From: DAOTTY01 sp964451095
GTDB taxonomy: Bacteria > Chloroflexota > Anaerolineae > Aggregatilineales > Phototrophicaceae
Direction: 5' to 3'
Assembly: GCA_964451095.1 (NCBI GenBank)
Contig: CAYVGI010000004.1
Span: 1 to 64,000 of the forward strand
DNA: 64,000 nt
Every line of letters begins with the position of its first letter. Position 1 is the stretch's first letter. The position numbers and the translations under genes are program-made. The notes beneath the pieces are model-generated. The model ran no database searches. It was not told where the DNA came from and saw only the letters and a program-made list of their open reading frames with translations. Positions 9,032-17,661 of the stretch are shown piece by piece.

Positions 9032-9769
9032 CTATAAACTGAGGCGTTTAAAAATAGGTTCAGGGATGAGCCGAATAATCCACATGATGTAACGCCAGAA
9101 AAACGGCGTGTAGATCACGTCTCTGCCGCTGCGCATCCCCTTGTAAATGTCTTTGCCGACGGCTTCCACATCCGCAAACAACGGTGTTTTGGTCATGTGT
9201 GCGGTCATAGGGGTATCTACAAAGCCCGGCTTAACCGTAATCACCTGTACACCGCTCTTCGCCAGGCGGTTGCGCAAACCCGATAGGAAAGCAGTCTTTG
9301 CCGCCATCGCTGTGCCGTAGACGTAGTTGCTAGCACGTCCTCTGTCCGCAGCAACCGATGTTACCACCGTAATTACGCCGCGCCGCTGCTGCTCGAAGTG
9401 AGGGGCGGCGTGCGTCAGCAGGGAGGCAGCGCTAAGAAAGTTCGTGTTCAGTTCGTGCAGCACAGCATCGTAGTCATTCTGGATTGCCTGCTGGTCGCCC
9501 AGGGTGCCGTGTGCCATCAGCAGCACATCCATGCCGCCCAGCGCGTCTTTTGCCCGCTCTAGCAGGGGCGCGTGCTGCTCGAACGTGTTCATATCCAGGG
9601 TTTCGCACTGCACATCGCGGGCACCCAGCGCACGCAGGTCATCTGCGACCGTGTCTAGCTTTGCCTGGTTGCGTGCAACGAGGTAAAACGCTGCCCCGTC
9701 CCGTGCAAAGTTGCGGGCGGTGCTGTGTCCAATCGCAGATGTGGCACCAATGACCAGTATTTTCAGCAT
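9032..9769 (-). CDS. DprE2-like short-chain dehydrogenase/reductase
   Basis: A 245-residue SDR protein. It has the nucleotide-binding motif GATSAIG near residues 8-14, a catalytic-type Ser at 138, and the segment VKPGFVDTPMT that is characteristic of decaprenylphosphoryl-2-keto-erythro-pentose reductases (DprE2). The active-site tyrosine is Y151, but the expected Lys four residues later is Met155, with the nearest Lys at 158. The gene follows the DprE1-like flavoprotein by ten bases, so the two probably perform the oxidation and reduction steps of a 2-epimerisation on a polyprenyl-phospho-sugar. I placed the start at the ATG at 9769 because the Rossmann strand begins there. A longer frame overlaps the upstream gene without family character. 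Confidence 0.85.
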   Translation of the reverse strand: MLKILVIGATSAIGHSTARNFARDGAAFYLVARNQAKLDTVADDLRALGARDVQCETLDMNTFEQHAPLLERAKDALGGMDVLLMAHGTLGDQQAIQNDYDAVLHELNTNFLSAASLLTHAAPHFEQQRRGVITVVTSVAADRGRASNYVYGTAMAAKTAFLSGLRNRLAKSGVQVITVKPGFVDTPMTAHMTKTPLFADVEAVGKDIYKGMRSGRDVIYTPFFWRYIMWIIRLIPEPIFKRLSL

Positions 9770-9779
9770 AACCTGTCCT

Positions 9780-11099
9780 TTAGTGTGCGGTGACGCGCCG
9801 CCAGAACGATGATGAAAACTGCGGGTCAACGTGCTGCGCGAACGTCTCCCACTCCGGGTAGCTCTTGCGGAATGCATCACCAGACATCCGTGCGTCCTTC
9901 GCCGGGTAGAGCGCACCGCCGTGGTCGAACACAATCGCATCCAGTTCGTTGAGCAAATCCAGCGTCTTGCGCCCCCGGAACGGAAAGTCCATGGCGAGCG
10001 TCACACCACGGCGCGGGAACGACAGCATTCCAGGCGATTTGATGTCGCCAAACGTCTTGAAGACAACCAGCGGCGACCCCTGCCCGGAATCCACGATGCG
10101 CCGGAAAACCGTCTTGATTGGCTCGTAGCCGTCGTCGTAGGGCATCACAAACTGATACTGCAAAAAGCCGCTCTTGCCGTAGACGTGATGCCAGTTTTGC
10201 AGGATGTCCAGCGGGTAGAAGAACGGGTCGTAGTGGGTAATGCCCCGCGTGACCGGGAATAGCTGCTTGTGGAAGTACAGCGCGTTAAAAATGCGGATGG
10301 TGAGCGGGTTAATCAGAAATTCGGGGAGGTCAAACGGCACCGGAACAGACGGAAGTTCGCGTGGTGGTTTCTGCTCGCCCAGCGGCGGGTCGTAGAAGTC
10401 CCCGCGCTGGAATACCCCGCGCCCAAGCTGGTCGCCGTGGGCGGTGCAATCTAGCCAGCTAACCGTGTAATCGATGTTGGTAGACTCATTTGACAACCGG
10501 AAGAACTCGTCGATGCTCTCAAACTGAATGTTTTCCACGTCCACGTAGGCAGTTGGTATTCGCTTGAGCGTAAATTCTGCCCAGGTAATCAGCCCGGTTA
10601 GCCCTAGCCCGCCAATCGTCGCCCGAAATAATGCGGCATTTTCCGTCGGCGTGCAAATTAGGCGCTCGCCGGTAGAGCGCAACAGTTCAAAGCGCGTGAC
10701 ATGGCAGCCAAATGTGCCCGCAGCGTGGTGATTCTTGCCATGCACATCGTTGGCAATCGCCCCGCCGACCGTCACGTACTTTGTGCCCGGAGACACCGGG
10801 ATAAACCACCCCTCCGGCACGATAAGCGCCAGCAAATCTTCGACCATGACGCCCGCCTCGCAGCGGATGCAGCCGTTTTCCCGGTCAAAGGCAATGTAGC
10901 GGTTCAGCCCGCGTGTATCCAGCAGCGTGCCGCCATCGTTCTGGCAGCTATCGCCGTAGCTACGTCCGTTGCCGTAGGGCAGCACCGTCCCGTCGATTTG
11001 TGCGAGATTGGGTAAGTCTTGCTGCCAGCGCACTTGCTGCACTTGGCGCGGTTGCAACCGGGGGTAGCGCCCCCAGGAGAGATAATCACCGTTGCTCAT
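9780..11099 (-). CDS. DprE1-like FAD-dependent oxidoreductase
   Basis: VAO-type flavoprotein of 439 residues from the chosen ATG at 11099. An upstream ATG at 11147 would add 16 residues. FAD-binding features include YGNGRSYGDS (42-51) and VHGKNHHAAGTFG (119-131), both hallmarks of decaprenylphosphoryl-beta-D-ribose 2-oxidase. The C-terminal catalytic region has LYPAKDAR with Lys401 at the place of the active-site Lys of the mycobacterial enzyme. The residue matching the drug-targeted Cys387 of that enzyme is Ala369. It would oxidise the C2 hydroxyl of a polyprenyl-phospho-pentose at the membrane. It is followed by the DprE2-like reductase (10-base gap) and preceded by a GT-C glycosyltransferase, so a complete donor-making and donor-using unit is likely. 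Confidence 0.88.
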   Translation of the reverse strand: MSNGDYLSWGRYPRLQPRQVQQVRWQQDLPNLAQIDGTVLPYGNGRSYGDSCQNDGGTLLDTRGLNRYIAFDRENGCIRCEAGVMVEDLLALIVPEGWFIPVSPGTKYVTVGGAIANDVHGKNHHAAGTFGCHVTRFELLRSTGERLICTPTENAALFRATIGGLGLTGLITWAEFTLKRIPTAYVDVENIQFESIDEFFRLSNESTNIDYTVSWLDCTAHGDQLGRGVFQRGDFYDPPLGEQKPPRELPSVPVPFDLPEFLINPLTIRIFNALYFHKQLFPVTRGITHYDPFFYPLDILQNWHHVYGKSGFLQYQFVMPYDDGYEPIKTVFRRIVDSGQGSPLVVFKTFGDIKSPGMLSFPRRGVTLAMDFPFRGRKTLDLLNELDAIVFDHGGALYPAKDARMSGDAFRKSYPEWETFAQHVDPQFSSSFWRRVTAH

Positions 11100-11181
11100 G
11101 CTGGTTGGGCAGTCCGCTCGTGTAATCGTGCAATTTATCGCAATCATGGTACTGAGTACTGCTGCGTTCGCACAGGGAGAA

Positions 11182-13194
11182 TCACGGTGTTGCCGCTTGA
11201 ACCTGCCCAGCGCCGACGGTCACGGGCAGCAAAATGGCGTCCTCGCCGTTCTGCGTGAGCAAACGCGCACCCGTTTCGGCATCATACAAGCCCACACGCA
11301 GCAGGTAGTCGCCGGATGCTAGCTGCGGGGGCAGTGCCACGTTGAACCCGCCCGCAATCAGGCGCTCACCGGGGTAGTCTGCCCAGGTGGATGTGGGGCG
11401 GAAGGCGTTGCCAGTAGGCGGTCCGTCCCCCTGTGCTAATGGTTGCGCTGTTTCGCCATCACTCGGCACGAGGTGCATAAACGTTTGGTAGTCGCGGGCG
11501 GGAGCCTGCTCAACTTGCCAGTAGAGCCACACTTGCAGCGAACTGCCGGGCAGCGGGTTTTCGCCTGTGAGGGTATAGCCGACTAGCCGGATTTCCTCGT
11601 TAAACACAACATCGGTCGTGTGCTCAATTGGCAGTGCATGGAATACGAACAACTCATGGTTAGAAACACCGCGCCGCCATGTGCGCCACTCGTCCTCGAT
11701 CTCTTTGGGTGGGAACTCCGCCAGCAGCGTCATGTGATCGTAGTAGTCGCCGTCCACGCCCCAACGTGCCATGTTCTGCATCTGCCCCTCGTCTACCTGC
11801 ACAAAGTAGAAGTCGTCTTCGACCCATTCCGGCAGTGGGCGTGTCCACAGTTCGCCGCGCTGCACTGCCGGGTGATAGGGTCCGCCGTAGCACGACCATC
11901 CGCTGGAGAAGGGGCGGTCGTCGCTCACAAGCAAGCGTGTCCCGCCGTCATTGGGAACGGTGGTGCCTGCCCACTCGGTGAGCATGGCGTAGGAGACGGG
12001 CTTGTTGCGGTAGTTGACGAACTCCCAACCGCTGGCGACGAGGGGCACGAGCCACGCTGCCGCAGCAATCCCTGTGAGTGCCCAGCTTGTGCGATGCCGC
12101 CCGGTAAGCGCGCCCAACCCGCGTCCCAGTGCGACAATTGCCAGCGCGAACAGGATGTGTGCGTAGCCAACAACGGTTAGCTTTTGGCGTAGCCCCTCAC
12201 TCAGTGAATCCAGTGTGGCAACCAGCATAAACAGGTACAGGATGGTCAGTCCGAGCATAGCAAACACGGTTAGTCGCTGCGGTTGGGTTGCTTTGCGCCA
12301 GTAGACGGCGATCCCGGTGAGTGTCACCCCGGCAAACACAGACAGCGGCAGGTTCAACTGCTGGGCGAAGATACCCAAGCGGCGCAGGATGAGCGGTACA
12401 TTTTGCAGGTTGGTGAGCGCCTGCCCCTCGACCAAGTTTTCGGTTTCGCGGTGCCCACTCTCGATCAGGCGGGTTGCATCGTAGCCGAACCACAGCCACG
12501 CCGCGCACCCGACGATGAGCGCGATCTGTATACTCAGTACGGTTGCCCAACGGCGCGGATTGCCCCGCAACTGCCATAATGCGGCACCTACGCCCAGTCC
12601 GAGTACCGGGAACAGCGTGTACTTGAATAGCACGGCGACCAGCCCGGCAACTGTGCTGGCAAGTGCCCACCGTGGGTTGTGTGTTTCCAGTGCTAGCAGC
12701 GCAAAGTAGAGTGCCATCACAAATGCGAGGTGCTCATACGTCTGTGGGAAGCCGAACTGGGTTTGTGCCAGTACATTCGCATTAAACAGCCATGCCGCTG
12801 CTGCGATAAGACCCGCTGCGCCGCCGACGAGCCGCCGACCAATGAGCGCAATAAACACCGCGCTCAGCAGGTTAAACGGGATGCCGGTTAGCCGCACATT
12901 GCCGACCACAATGCACGGGACGGCAGTGGCGGGTTGCCCTGCGAATTGCTCTGCGGCAACCTGCGCCCCGTGGTTTATCCACAGGATGCCCGGTGGGTAT
13001 CCTGGCTTCCATAGGTCAGCATTCGTCAGCCCGCGCAGCGCGTAAACCTCGTTTAGGTTGCGGATTTCATCTTCACTTTCATACAGGGGGAAGCCCCGGT
13101 CGTAGCCTGTGAGGTAAAACCCCATGCCCACGACAACTAGCAGCATCAACCCGACCCACCAGCCTTTTTCACCTGCCCACCCATGCTTGCTCAT
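11182..13194 (-). CDS. GT-C fold membrane glycosyltransferase (ArnT/GT39-like)
   Basis: Large membrane protein of 670 residues. The first membrane segment is followed by an extracytoplasmic loop with an acidic ESEDE motif and a GYPPG segment, both typical of polyprenyl-phosphate-sugar-dependent GT-C enzymes. About ten further membrane helices follow to residue 400 or so. The C-terminal 250 residues form a soluble extracytoplasmic part that ends in a beta-sandwich-like region with VGYTLTGE and LQVWLYWQ. It probably transfers sugars from a lipid-phosphate donor onto an envelope acceptor. The DprE1/DprE2-like pair downstream may supply that donor. The start at 13194 (MSKHGW) gives a short basic N-terminus before the first helix. 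The in-frame ATG codons upstream are less likely. Confidence 0.82.
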   Translation of the reverse strand: MSKHGWAGEKGWWVGLMLLVVVGMGFYLTGYDRGFPLYESEDEIRNLNEVYALRGLTNADLWKPGYPPGILWINHGAQVAAEQFAGQPATAVPCIVVGNVRLTGIPFNLLSAVFIALIGRRLVGGAAGLIAAAAWLFNANVLAQTQFGFPQTYEHLAFVMALYFALLALETHNPRWALASTVAGLVAVLFKYTLFPVLGLGVGAALWQLRGNPRRWATVLSIQIALIVGCAAWLWFGYDATRLIESGHRETENLVEGQALTNLQNVPLILRRLGIFAQQLNLPLSVFAGVTLTGIAVYWRKATQPQRLTVFAMLGLTILYLFMLVATLDSLSEGLRQKLTVVGYAHILFALAIVALGRGLGALTGRHRTSWALTGIAAAAWLVPLVASGWEFVNYRNKPVSYAMLTEWAGTTVPNDGGTRLLVSDDRPFSSGWSCYGGPYHPAVQRGELWTRPLPEWVEDDFYFVQVDEGQMQNMARWGVDGDYYDHMTLLAEFPPKEIEDEWRTWRRGVSNHELFVFHALPIEHTTDVVFNEEIRLVGYTLTGENPLPGSSLQVWLYWQVEQAPARDYQTFMHLVPSDGETAQPLAQGDGPPTGNAFRPTSTWADYPGERLIAGGFNVALPPQLASGDYLLRVGLYDAETGARLLTQNGEDAILLPVTVGAGQVQAATP

Positions 13195-13278
13195 GCACAC
13201 ACAACCCAAACTTGCCAAAACGCGCATCATTCTAGGGAGTAGTGTGGGAAAGTGTCAATGCAGGTGCTGGTACACGTT

Positions 13279-13308
13279 TTGGGAATAAGTCATGCCGGGT
13301 GGTATAGT
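13279..13308 (+). promoter_or_regulatory. Promoter of the gamma-glutamyltransferase gene
   Basis: -35-like TTGGGA (13279-13284), 18-base spacer, and -10 TATAGT (13303-13308) with a TGn extension just before it. Transcription would begin near 13315. That rules out the ATG at 13315 as a normal start and supports the GTG at 13345, which has AAAGG nine bases upstream. Confidence 0.5.
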
Positions 13309-13344
13309 CCCGCAATGGAATATTTTTGCGAAAGGTTCTTTAAC

Positions 13345-15156
13345 GTGAAGCAAAAAGTGGTTTTTGTTATGGTGCTCGTTCTGTTCGCGCTGCCTGCGCT
13401 CAGCGCTGCACAAACGGGCGGTACCGGGGCAGTTGTCGCCAGTGAGGGCATGGTTTCCACGTCGAATCGTTATGCGACGCTTGCCGGGGTAGAAACGCTG
13501 CGCCAGGGCGGTAACGCCGTGGATGCGATGGCAGTGGTGCAGTTCGTGCTCACCGTCACGGAACCCTACGCCAGCGGAATCGGCGGCGGGGCGTTCATCA
13601 TGATTTATGATGCGGACAGCGGCGAGGTTGTGGCGCTTGATGCACGTGAGGAAGCGCCAGAAGCATACACATCGGATACGTTCCTGGATGCGGAGGGCGA
13701 ACCCGTCCCGTTCTTTGAGCGGGCAACGGGGGGTAACTCCGTGGGCGTGCCGGGCACGCTGTACGGTGTTGCCCGCGCCCTGGAAGATTACGGTACGCTC
13801 ACACTGGCGGAGGCGATGGAACCCGCGATTAATGTGGCACGCGACGGCTTTGTGATGGACGACTACTTCGCGGAGCAGCTTGCCAACAATGCGGAGCGCA
13901 TCTCGCAGTTCGAAGCGACGGTCGAACTCTACTTCGATGCGGACGGCGAGCCGCTGCCCGCGGGTACCGTCATCGTCAACGACGACCTTGCCGACACGCT
14001 TGAACTCATCGCAGAAGAGGGGATTGAGGTGTTCTATGGTGGGGAAGTCGGCGAGGACATCGTGGATGCAACGCAGAACGCCCCGGCAAACCCAGGCGTA
14101 ATGGAAGTTAGTGACCTGGAGGGCTACCTGGCGGTTTATCGGCAACCCGTCACCACGAACTACCGTGGCTACGATGTGTACGGTATGAATATGCCTACCA
14201 GCGGTGGCACGTCACTCATGATGATGCTCAACATCCTGGAAGCGTATGACCTGGGCAGCATGGGACATGGCAGCCTAGACTACCTGACGACGATGGCAAA
14301 TGCGCAGAACATCGTCTTTGCAGACCGTAACGCCTACATGGCAGACTCCGACTTTGTAGACGTGAATGTGCCTGGACTGCTGGACAAAGGCTATGCCCGT
14401 GAGCGGCGTGCGCTCGCTGGTGGGCGGCTTGGGGCGGTGCCTGTCCCTGTAGAACCGGGTGAGCCGCCTGTAATTGAGGAAATGGAGGAGGGCGAAGAAG
14501 CAGCCTACGACATCTACAGCCCGCTTGGACATGTAGACACGGAGAGCGTATCGACCACGCATTATTCGATTATTGATAGCGACCGCAACATGGTCTCCGT
14601 GACGAGCACGATTGAGTTGCTGTTTGGCAGCGGGATTGTTGTGCCGGGACGTGGTTTCTTGCTCAACAACGAACTGACGGACTTTTCCGCAACTGCGGAG
14701 GATGCCGACGGCAACCCGATTGCGAACGCGCCCGAAGGCGGCAAGATGCCCCGACGCACCGCACTGGGCGATGATGCCGAGACCGAGGGCGGTAAGCGCC
14801 CGCGCAGCAGCATGGCTCCTACACTCGTGCTGCTGGACGGCGAACCGTACATGGCGCTGGGGTCACCGGGGGGCAGCCGCATTATCGGGTATAACCTTAA
14901 CGTGCTCACCAACGTGATTGACTTCGACCTCGACGTTCAGGAGGCAGTGAACGCACCCCGCGTGGTTGCCCGCAACGGTGCGATTAACCTGGACAGCGAA
15001 TGGTTCTCCGGCGAGCTTGTCGGTGGGTTGACCGCACGCGGTTTTGACGTGAACGAAGGCAACACAGGCGCGGTACAGGCGATTGTCGTGGGCGAAGACG
15101 GCAACCTCTATGGTGCCGCAGACCCACGCCGCAACGGGCTGGCGTTGGGGCACTAA
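13345..15156 (+). CDS. ggt: Secreted gamma-glutamyltransferase
   Basis: Hydrolyses or transfers the gamma-glutamyl group of glutathione and related peptides outside the cytoplasm. From the GTG at 13345 the protein is 603 residues and starts MKQKVVFVM followed by a clean Sec signal peptide ending near SAAQT. The family core NAVDAMAV, the GIGGGAF loop, the autocleavage and nucleophile Thr404 in STTHYSIID, the FGSGIVVPGRGFLLNNE stretch and SPGGSRII are all present, so it should self-process into two subunits. A small Arg-rich and acidic insert lies near residues 475-510. A promoter at 13279-13308 and a hairpin after the stop make it a single-gene unit. It lies directly upstream of a peptide ABC importer operon, consistent with recovery of the peptides it releases. 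Confidence 0.94.
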   Translation: MKQKVVFVMVLVLFALPALSAAQTGGTGAVVASEGMVSTSNRYATLAGVETLRQGGNAVDAMAVVQFVLTVTEPYASGIGGGAFIMIYDADSGEVVALDAREEAPEAYTSDTFLDAEGEPVPFFERATGGNSVGVPGTLYGVARALEDYGTLTLAEAMEPAINVARDGFVMDDYFAEQLANNAERISQFEATVELYFDADGEPLPAGTVIVNDDLADTLELIAEEGIEVFYGGEVGEDIVDATQNAPANPGVMEVSDLEGYLAVYRQPVTTNYRGYDVYGMNMPTSGGTSLMMMLNILEAYDLGSMGHGSLDYLTTMANAQNIVFADRNAYMADSDFVDVNVPGLLDKGYARERRALAGGRLGAVPVPVEPGEPPVIEEMEEGEEAAYDIYSPLGHVDTESVSTTHYSIIDSDRNMVSVTSTIELLFGSGIVVPGRGFLLNNELTDFSATAEDADGNPIANAPEGGKMPRRTALGDDAETEGGKRPRSSMAPTLVLLDGEPYMALGSPGGSRIIGYNLNVLTNVIDFDLDVQEAVNAPRVVARNGAINLDSEWFSGELVGGLTARGFDVNEGNTGAVQAIVVGEDGNLYGAADPRRNGLALGH

Positions 15157-15175
15157 GCAAAAACGCATCACGGTT

Positions 15176-15199
15176 GGGGAGGGCACCTGCGCTCTCCCC
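15176..15199 (+). terminator. Terminator-like hairpin after ggt
   Basis: GGGGAG (15176-15181) pairs with CTCCCC (15194-15199), with further GC pairing possible inside. It lies 19 bases after the ggt stop. Only a short T-poor tail follows. The remaining bases to the next gene at 15442 hold a weak 6-bp repeat (TTCTGT at 15260-15265 and ACAGAA at 15276-15281) and no small gene I can support. Confidence 0.55.
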
Positions 15200-15441
15200 A
15201 TAAATCATACCTCAATCCTCAATTTCATCTTTCCGCATCGCAACTGAACTTCTATTCTGTTCTGTAAGCATTCGTACAGAAAGCATGTCTCGCACTGTAT
15301 ATGCTTGGCAAGGTGGCGTGTTGGTTCCTTTTGAGCTAATATTTTGGTGGACACGTCACCGGATTTCTGGTAATCGCATTTCAATACCGAGATCCGCAGC
15401 ATTGGCTATTAGGGTTTACATCACACACGGAGGAGATACCT

Positions 15442-16962
15442 TTGAAGAAGTTCATGATCGTCTGTATCTTGTTGTTATTAGTCGCACCAATGGCAACCGT
15501 CGGTGCACAGGATGGCGTACTGCGGGTTGGTATGGTTTCGCCCGTTCAGCTAGACCCGCACCTGGGCACCAACGACCCGGAAGTTCTGTTTAATCGTCAG
15601 ATTTATGACTACCTGGTTGATCTGTCTGCAAACGGGGAGCTTGTCCCCGCGCTGGCAAGCGAGTGGGAGATCAGCGAAGACGGTTTAACCTACACGTTTA
15701 CGCTGGTGGAGGGGGTGCAGTTCCATGACGGCACACCGTTCACGTCGGCAGATGTCGTTTTCTCGTTCAGCCGTATGATCGAACTGGAATCCCCGGCGCT
15801 GAACCTGCTGGGTAACTTCACAGTAGAGGCACCGGATGAGAGCACGGTTGTATTCACCCTGGAAGAGGTCAACGCGGACTTTATGTTCGGTGTAGCGTCC
15901 CGCTGGTCTGTTATTTTGAAGGACGGCACAGCAGACGTGAATGTCCTCACCGACGACCTGAGCAACTTCGTAGGCACAGGTCCGTTTGTGCTGCAAAGTT
16001 ACAGCGATGGCGTGGGTGCAGAGCTTACCGCCAACGAAAGCTACTGGATTGACGGGGAACCGATGCTGGGTGGCTTGAGCTTTGTGTTTATTGATGACCT
16101 GCAAGCGCAGATTGACGCCATTCGTGGCGGTTCCGTTGATTTTATCTTCAAGGTTGCTGCCGACCGCGTTGAGGAACTTGAGGCGGAAGATGATTTGGAG
16201 ATCATCACCCGCGCAACGAACCTGCACCCTGTCATTCGCCTTAAGGTGGATGAGGGCGGTTTGGGTGAAGACCCGCGCATTGTGCAGGCGCTTAAGCTGG
16301 CAACTGACCGTGAGTTGATCGCGGTGGATCTGTTTGGTGCGCCGGATATTGCTGTCATCGGCAATAACGACCCAATAGGTCCGGTTTACGGTAGCTTCTT
16401 CGAGGCAATCCCTGATGAGTACGACCCGGATGCCGCATGTGCGCTGCTGGAGGAGGCGGGCTTCCCGGACGGGCTGGGCGCAGATGAACCCATTCAGTTC
16501 TTTGTCGTGGATGCGTTCAACTACCCGGACATGGGCGTGATTTTGCAGGAGCAGTGGGAACAGGGCTGCATCTTCGTGGAGATCCTCGTTCGCCCGGAGA
16601 ACGTCTACTACGGCGACAACGAGTGGCTCGAAGTTGACCTGGGCGTCACTGGCTGGGGCGACCGTCCCACGCCGCAGCAGTACTTCTTGGAAGCGTATGT
16701 AACGGGCGCAAGCTTCAACGAGAGCGGCTTTAGCGACCCCGAAGTTGATGAACTGGTCGCGCAGGCGTCTGTAACCACAGACATCGAAGCACGGGCAGCA
16801 ATCTACCGGGAAATCGCGCAGATTTTTGCTGAGCGTGGACCGATCATCATTCCGTTCTTCGCACCGACTATCGGTGTCGTCGGCACGAACGTTGAGGGGC
16901 TGGAGTTGTATCCATTCCCTGGGCGGACGGACTTCCGGCAAGTGACGCTGGGCGATATGTAG
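15442..16962 (+). CDS. Peptide ABC transporter substrate-binding protein (SBP family 5)
   Basis: Extracytoplasmic receptor of a DppA/OppA-type importer, 506 residues. The start is TTG at 15442, with an excellent GGAGG site eight bases upstream. The signal peptide starts MKKFMIVCILLLLV and ends near VGAQD. It has no lipobox, so the protein looks released rather than lipid-anchored. The family segments RVGMVSPVQLDPHLG at the N-terminus of the mature protein, LASEWEISEDGLTYTFTL near residue 70, and VQFHDGTPFTSADVVFSF are clear. It is the first gene of an operon with a DUF1684 protein, a DppC-like permease and a fused ATPase. A strong hairpin just after it may raise its level relative to the membrane parts. 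The ligand is probably an oligopeptide, perhaps a product of the upstream Ggt. Confidence 0.94.
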   Translation: MKKFMIVCILLLLVAPMATVGAQDGVLRVGMVSPVQLDPHLGTNDPEVLFNRQIYDYLVDLSANGELVPALASEWEISEDGLTYTFTLVEGVQFHDGTPFTSADVVFSFSRMIELESPALNLLGNFTVEAPDESTVVFTLEEVNADFMFGVASRWSVILKDGTADVNVLTDDLSNFVGTGPFVLQSYSDGVGAELTANESYWIDGEPMLGGLSFVFIDDLQAQIDAIRGGSVDFIFKVAADRVEELEAEDDLEIITRATNLHPVIRLKVDEGGLGEDPRIVQALKLATDRELIAVDLFGAPDIAVIGNNDPIGPVYGSFFEAIPDEYDPDAACALLEEAGFPDGLGADEPIQFFVVDAFNYPDMGVILQEQWEQGCIFVEILVRPENVYYGDNEWLEVDLGVTGWGDRPTPQQYFLEAYVTGASFNESGFSDPEVDELVAQASVTTDIEARAAIYREIAQIFAERGPIIIPFFAPTIGVVGTNVEGLELYPFPGRTDFRQVTLGDM

Positions 16963-16975
16963 GCTGAGCCGTGGT

Positions 16976-16999
16976 GGGTGTGGCACAAGCGCCACACCC
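16976..16999 (+). terminator. Intra-operon hairpin after the binding-protein gene
   Basis: GGGTGTGGC (16976-16984) pairs perfectly with GCCACACCC (16991-16999) across a six-base loop, 13 bases after the stop. Its place between a binding-protein gene and the transport genes fits partial termination or 3-prime mRNA protection. The same stem core occurs at 41313-41347. Confidence 0.6.
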
Positions 17000-17020
17000 C
17001 TGCGCGACGGCGAACAACAC

Positions 17021-17641
17021 ATGATGCTAGAACTCCTAGACTACCGCCGCACTGTCGCGGCGATGTACCAGCGCATCCGTGACCTGGGCACGGGCGACCC
17101 ACAAGCGTTCGCGCACTTCCGCACCACGCGAGATCAGCTTTTTGGGCAGCACACACAGTCCCCGTTGGATGCGGCACAGAAGTCTGCTTTTAGCGGGCTG
17201 TGCTACTATGATTACGATCCGTCCTATCGTGTCGTCGCAAAGTTGCAACCGCCCCCAGATGACCCTGCCGTCTACACGATTGAGTTGGGTGCCGATGGCA
17301 CGTTCGAGATCACCCAAATGGGCACGGTAACGTTTACGTTGCCTACTGGCAGTGGCAATTTGGGCGTTTTCTGGATTGAGGGATACGGTGGTGGTGTGTT
17401 TTTGCCGTTTAGGGATGTGACCAACGGCACAATTACGTATGGGGGTGGACGCTATTTATATGATACGATTAAGGGCGTAGACCTTGGCACGACCGAGACG
17501 GAAATGATCCTCGACTTCAACTATGCCTATCATCCGTCTTGCTACTACAACGAAAGATGGGTTTGCCCACTGGCACCGCCGCAGAATCGGCTGGACTTTG
17601 CGGTTGCAGCAGGCGAGCAAGTGACGACCTCCAACGAATAA
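17021..17641 (+). CDS. DUF1684 family protein
   Basis: A 206-residue cytosolic-looking protein recognised as DUF1684 by its C-terminal block: a GGRYLYD segment, then LDFNYAYHPSCYYNERWVC and PLAPPQNRLDFAV. The conserved Cys pair and NRL tail are family hallmarks. The biochemical function is unknown to me. It lies between the binding-protein gene and the DppC-like permease, where a DppB-type permease is normally found, and is spaced for co-transcription (21 bases to the next start). Two adjacent ATG codons open the frame (17021 and 17024) with no strong ribosome site. Confidence 0.85.
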   Translation: MMLELLDYRRTVAAMYQRIRDLGTGDPQAFAHFRTTRDQLFGQHTQSPLDAAQKSAFSGLCYYDYDPSYRVVAKLQPPPDDPAVYTIELGADGTFEITQMGTVTFTLPTGSGNLGVFWIEGYGGGVFLPFRDVTNGTITYGGGRYLYDTIKGVDLGTTETEMILDFNYAYHPSCYYNERWVCPLAPPQNRLDFAVAAGEQVTTSNE

Positions 17642-17661
17642 GAAAAGGCAAAGACCTTTCC

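Noticed and set aside
13252..13344. Earlier starts for ggt at 13252 or 13315
   Set aside because: The predicted transcription start near 13315 and the perfect signal peptide from the GTG at 13345 favour the later start.
13255..14145. A 296-codon minus-strand open frame inside ggt
   Set aside because: It is antisense to conserved Ggt sequence and shows no family feature.
15685..17022. A 445-codon open frame on the minus strand opposite the peptide-binding protein gene
   Set aside because: Its translation has no signal, domain or motif and many scattered Cys and His. The opposite strand carries a clear binding protein with a good ribosome site.
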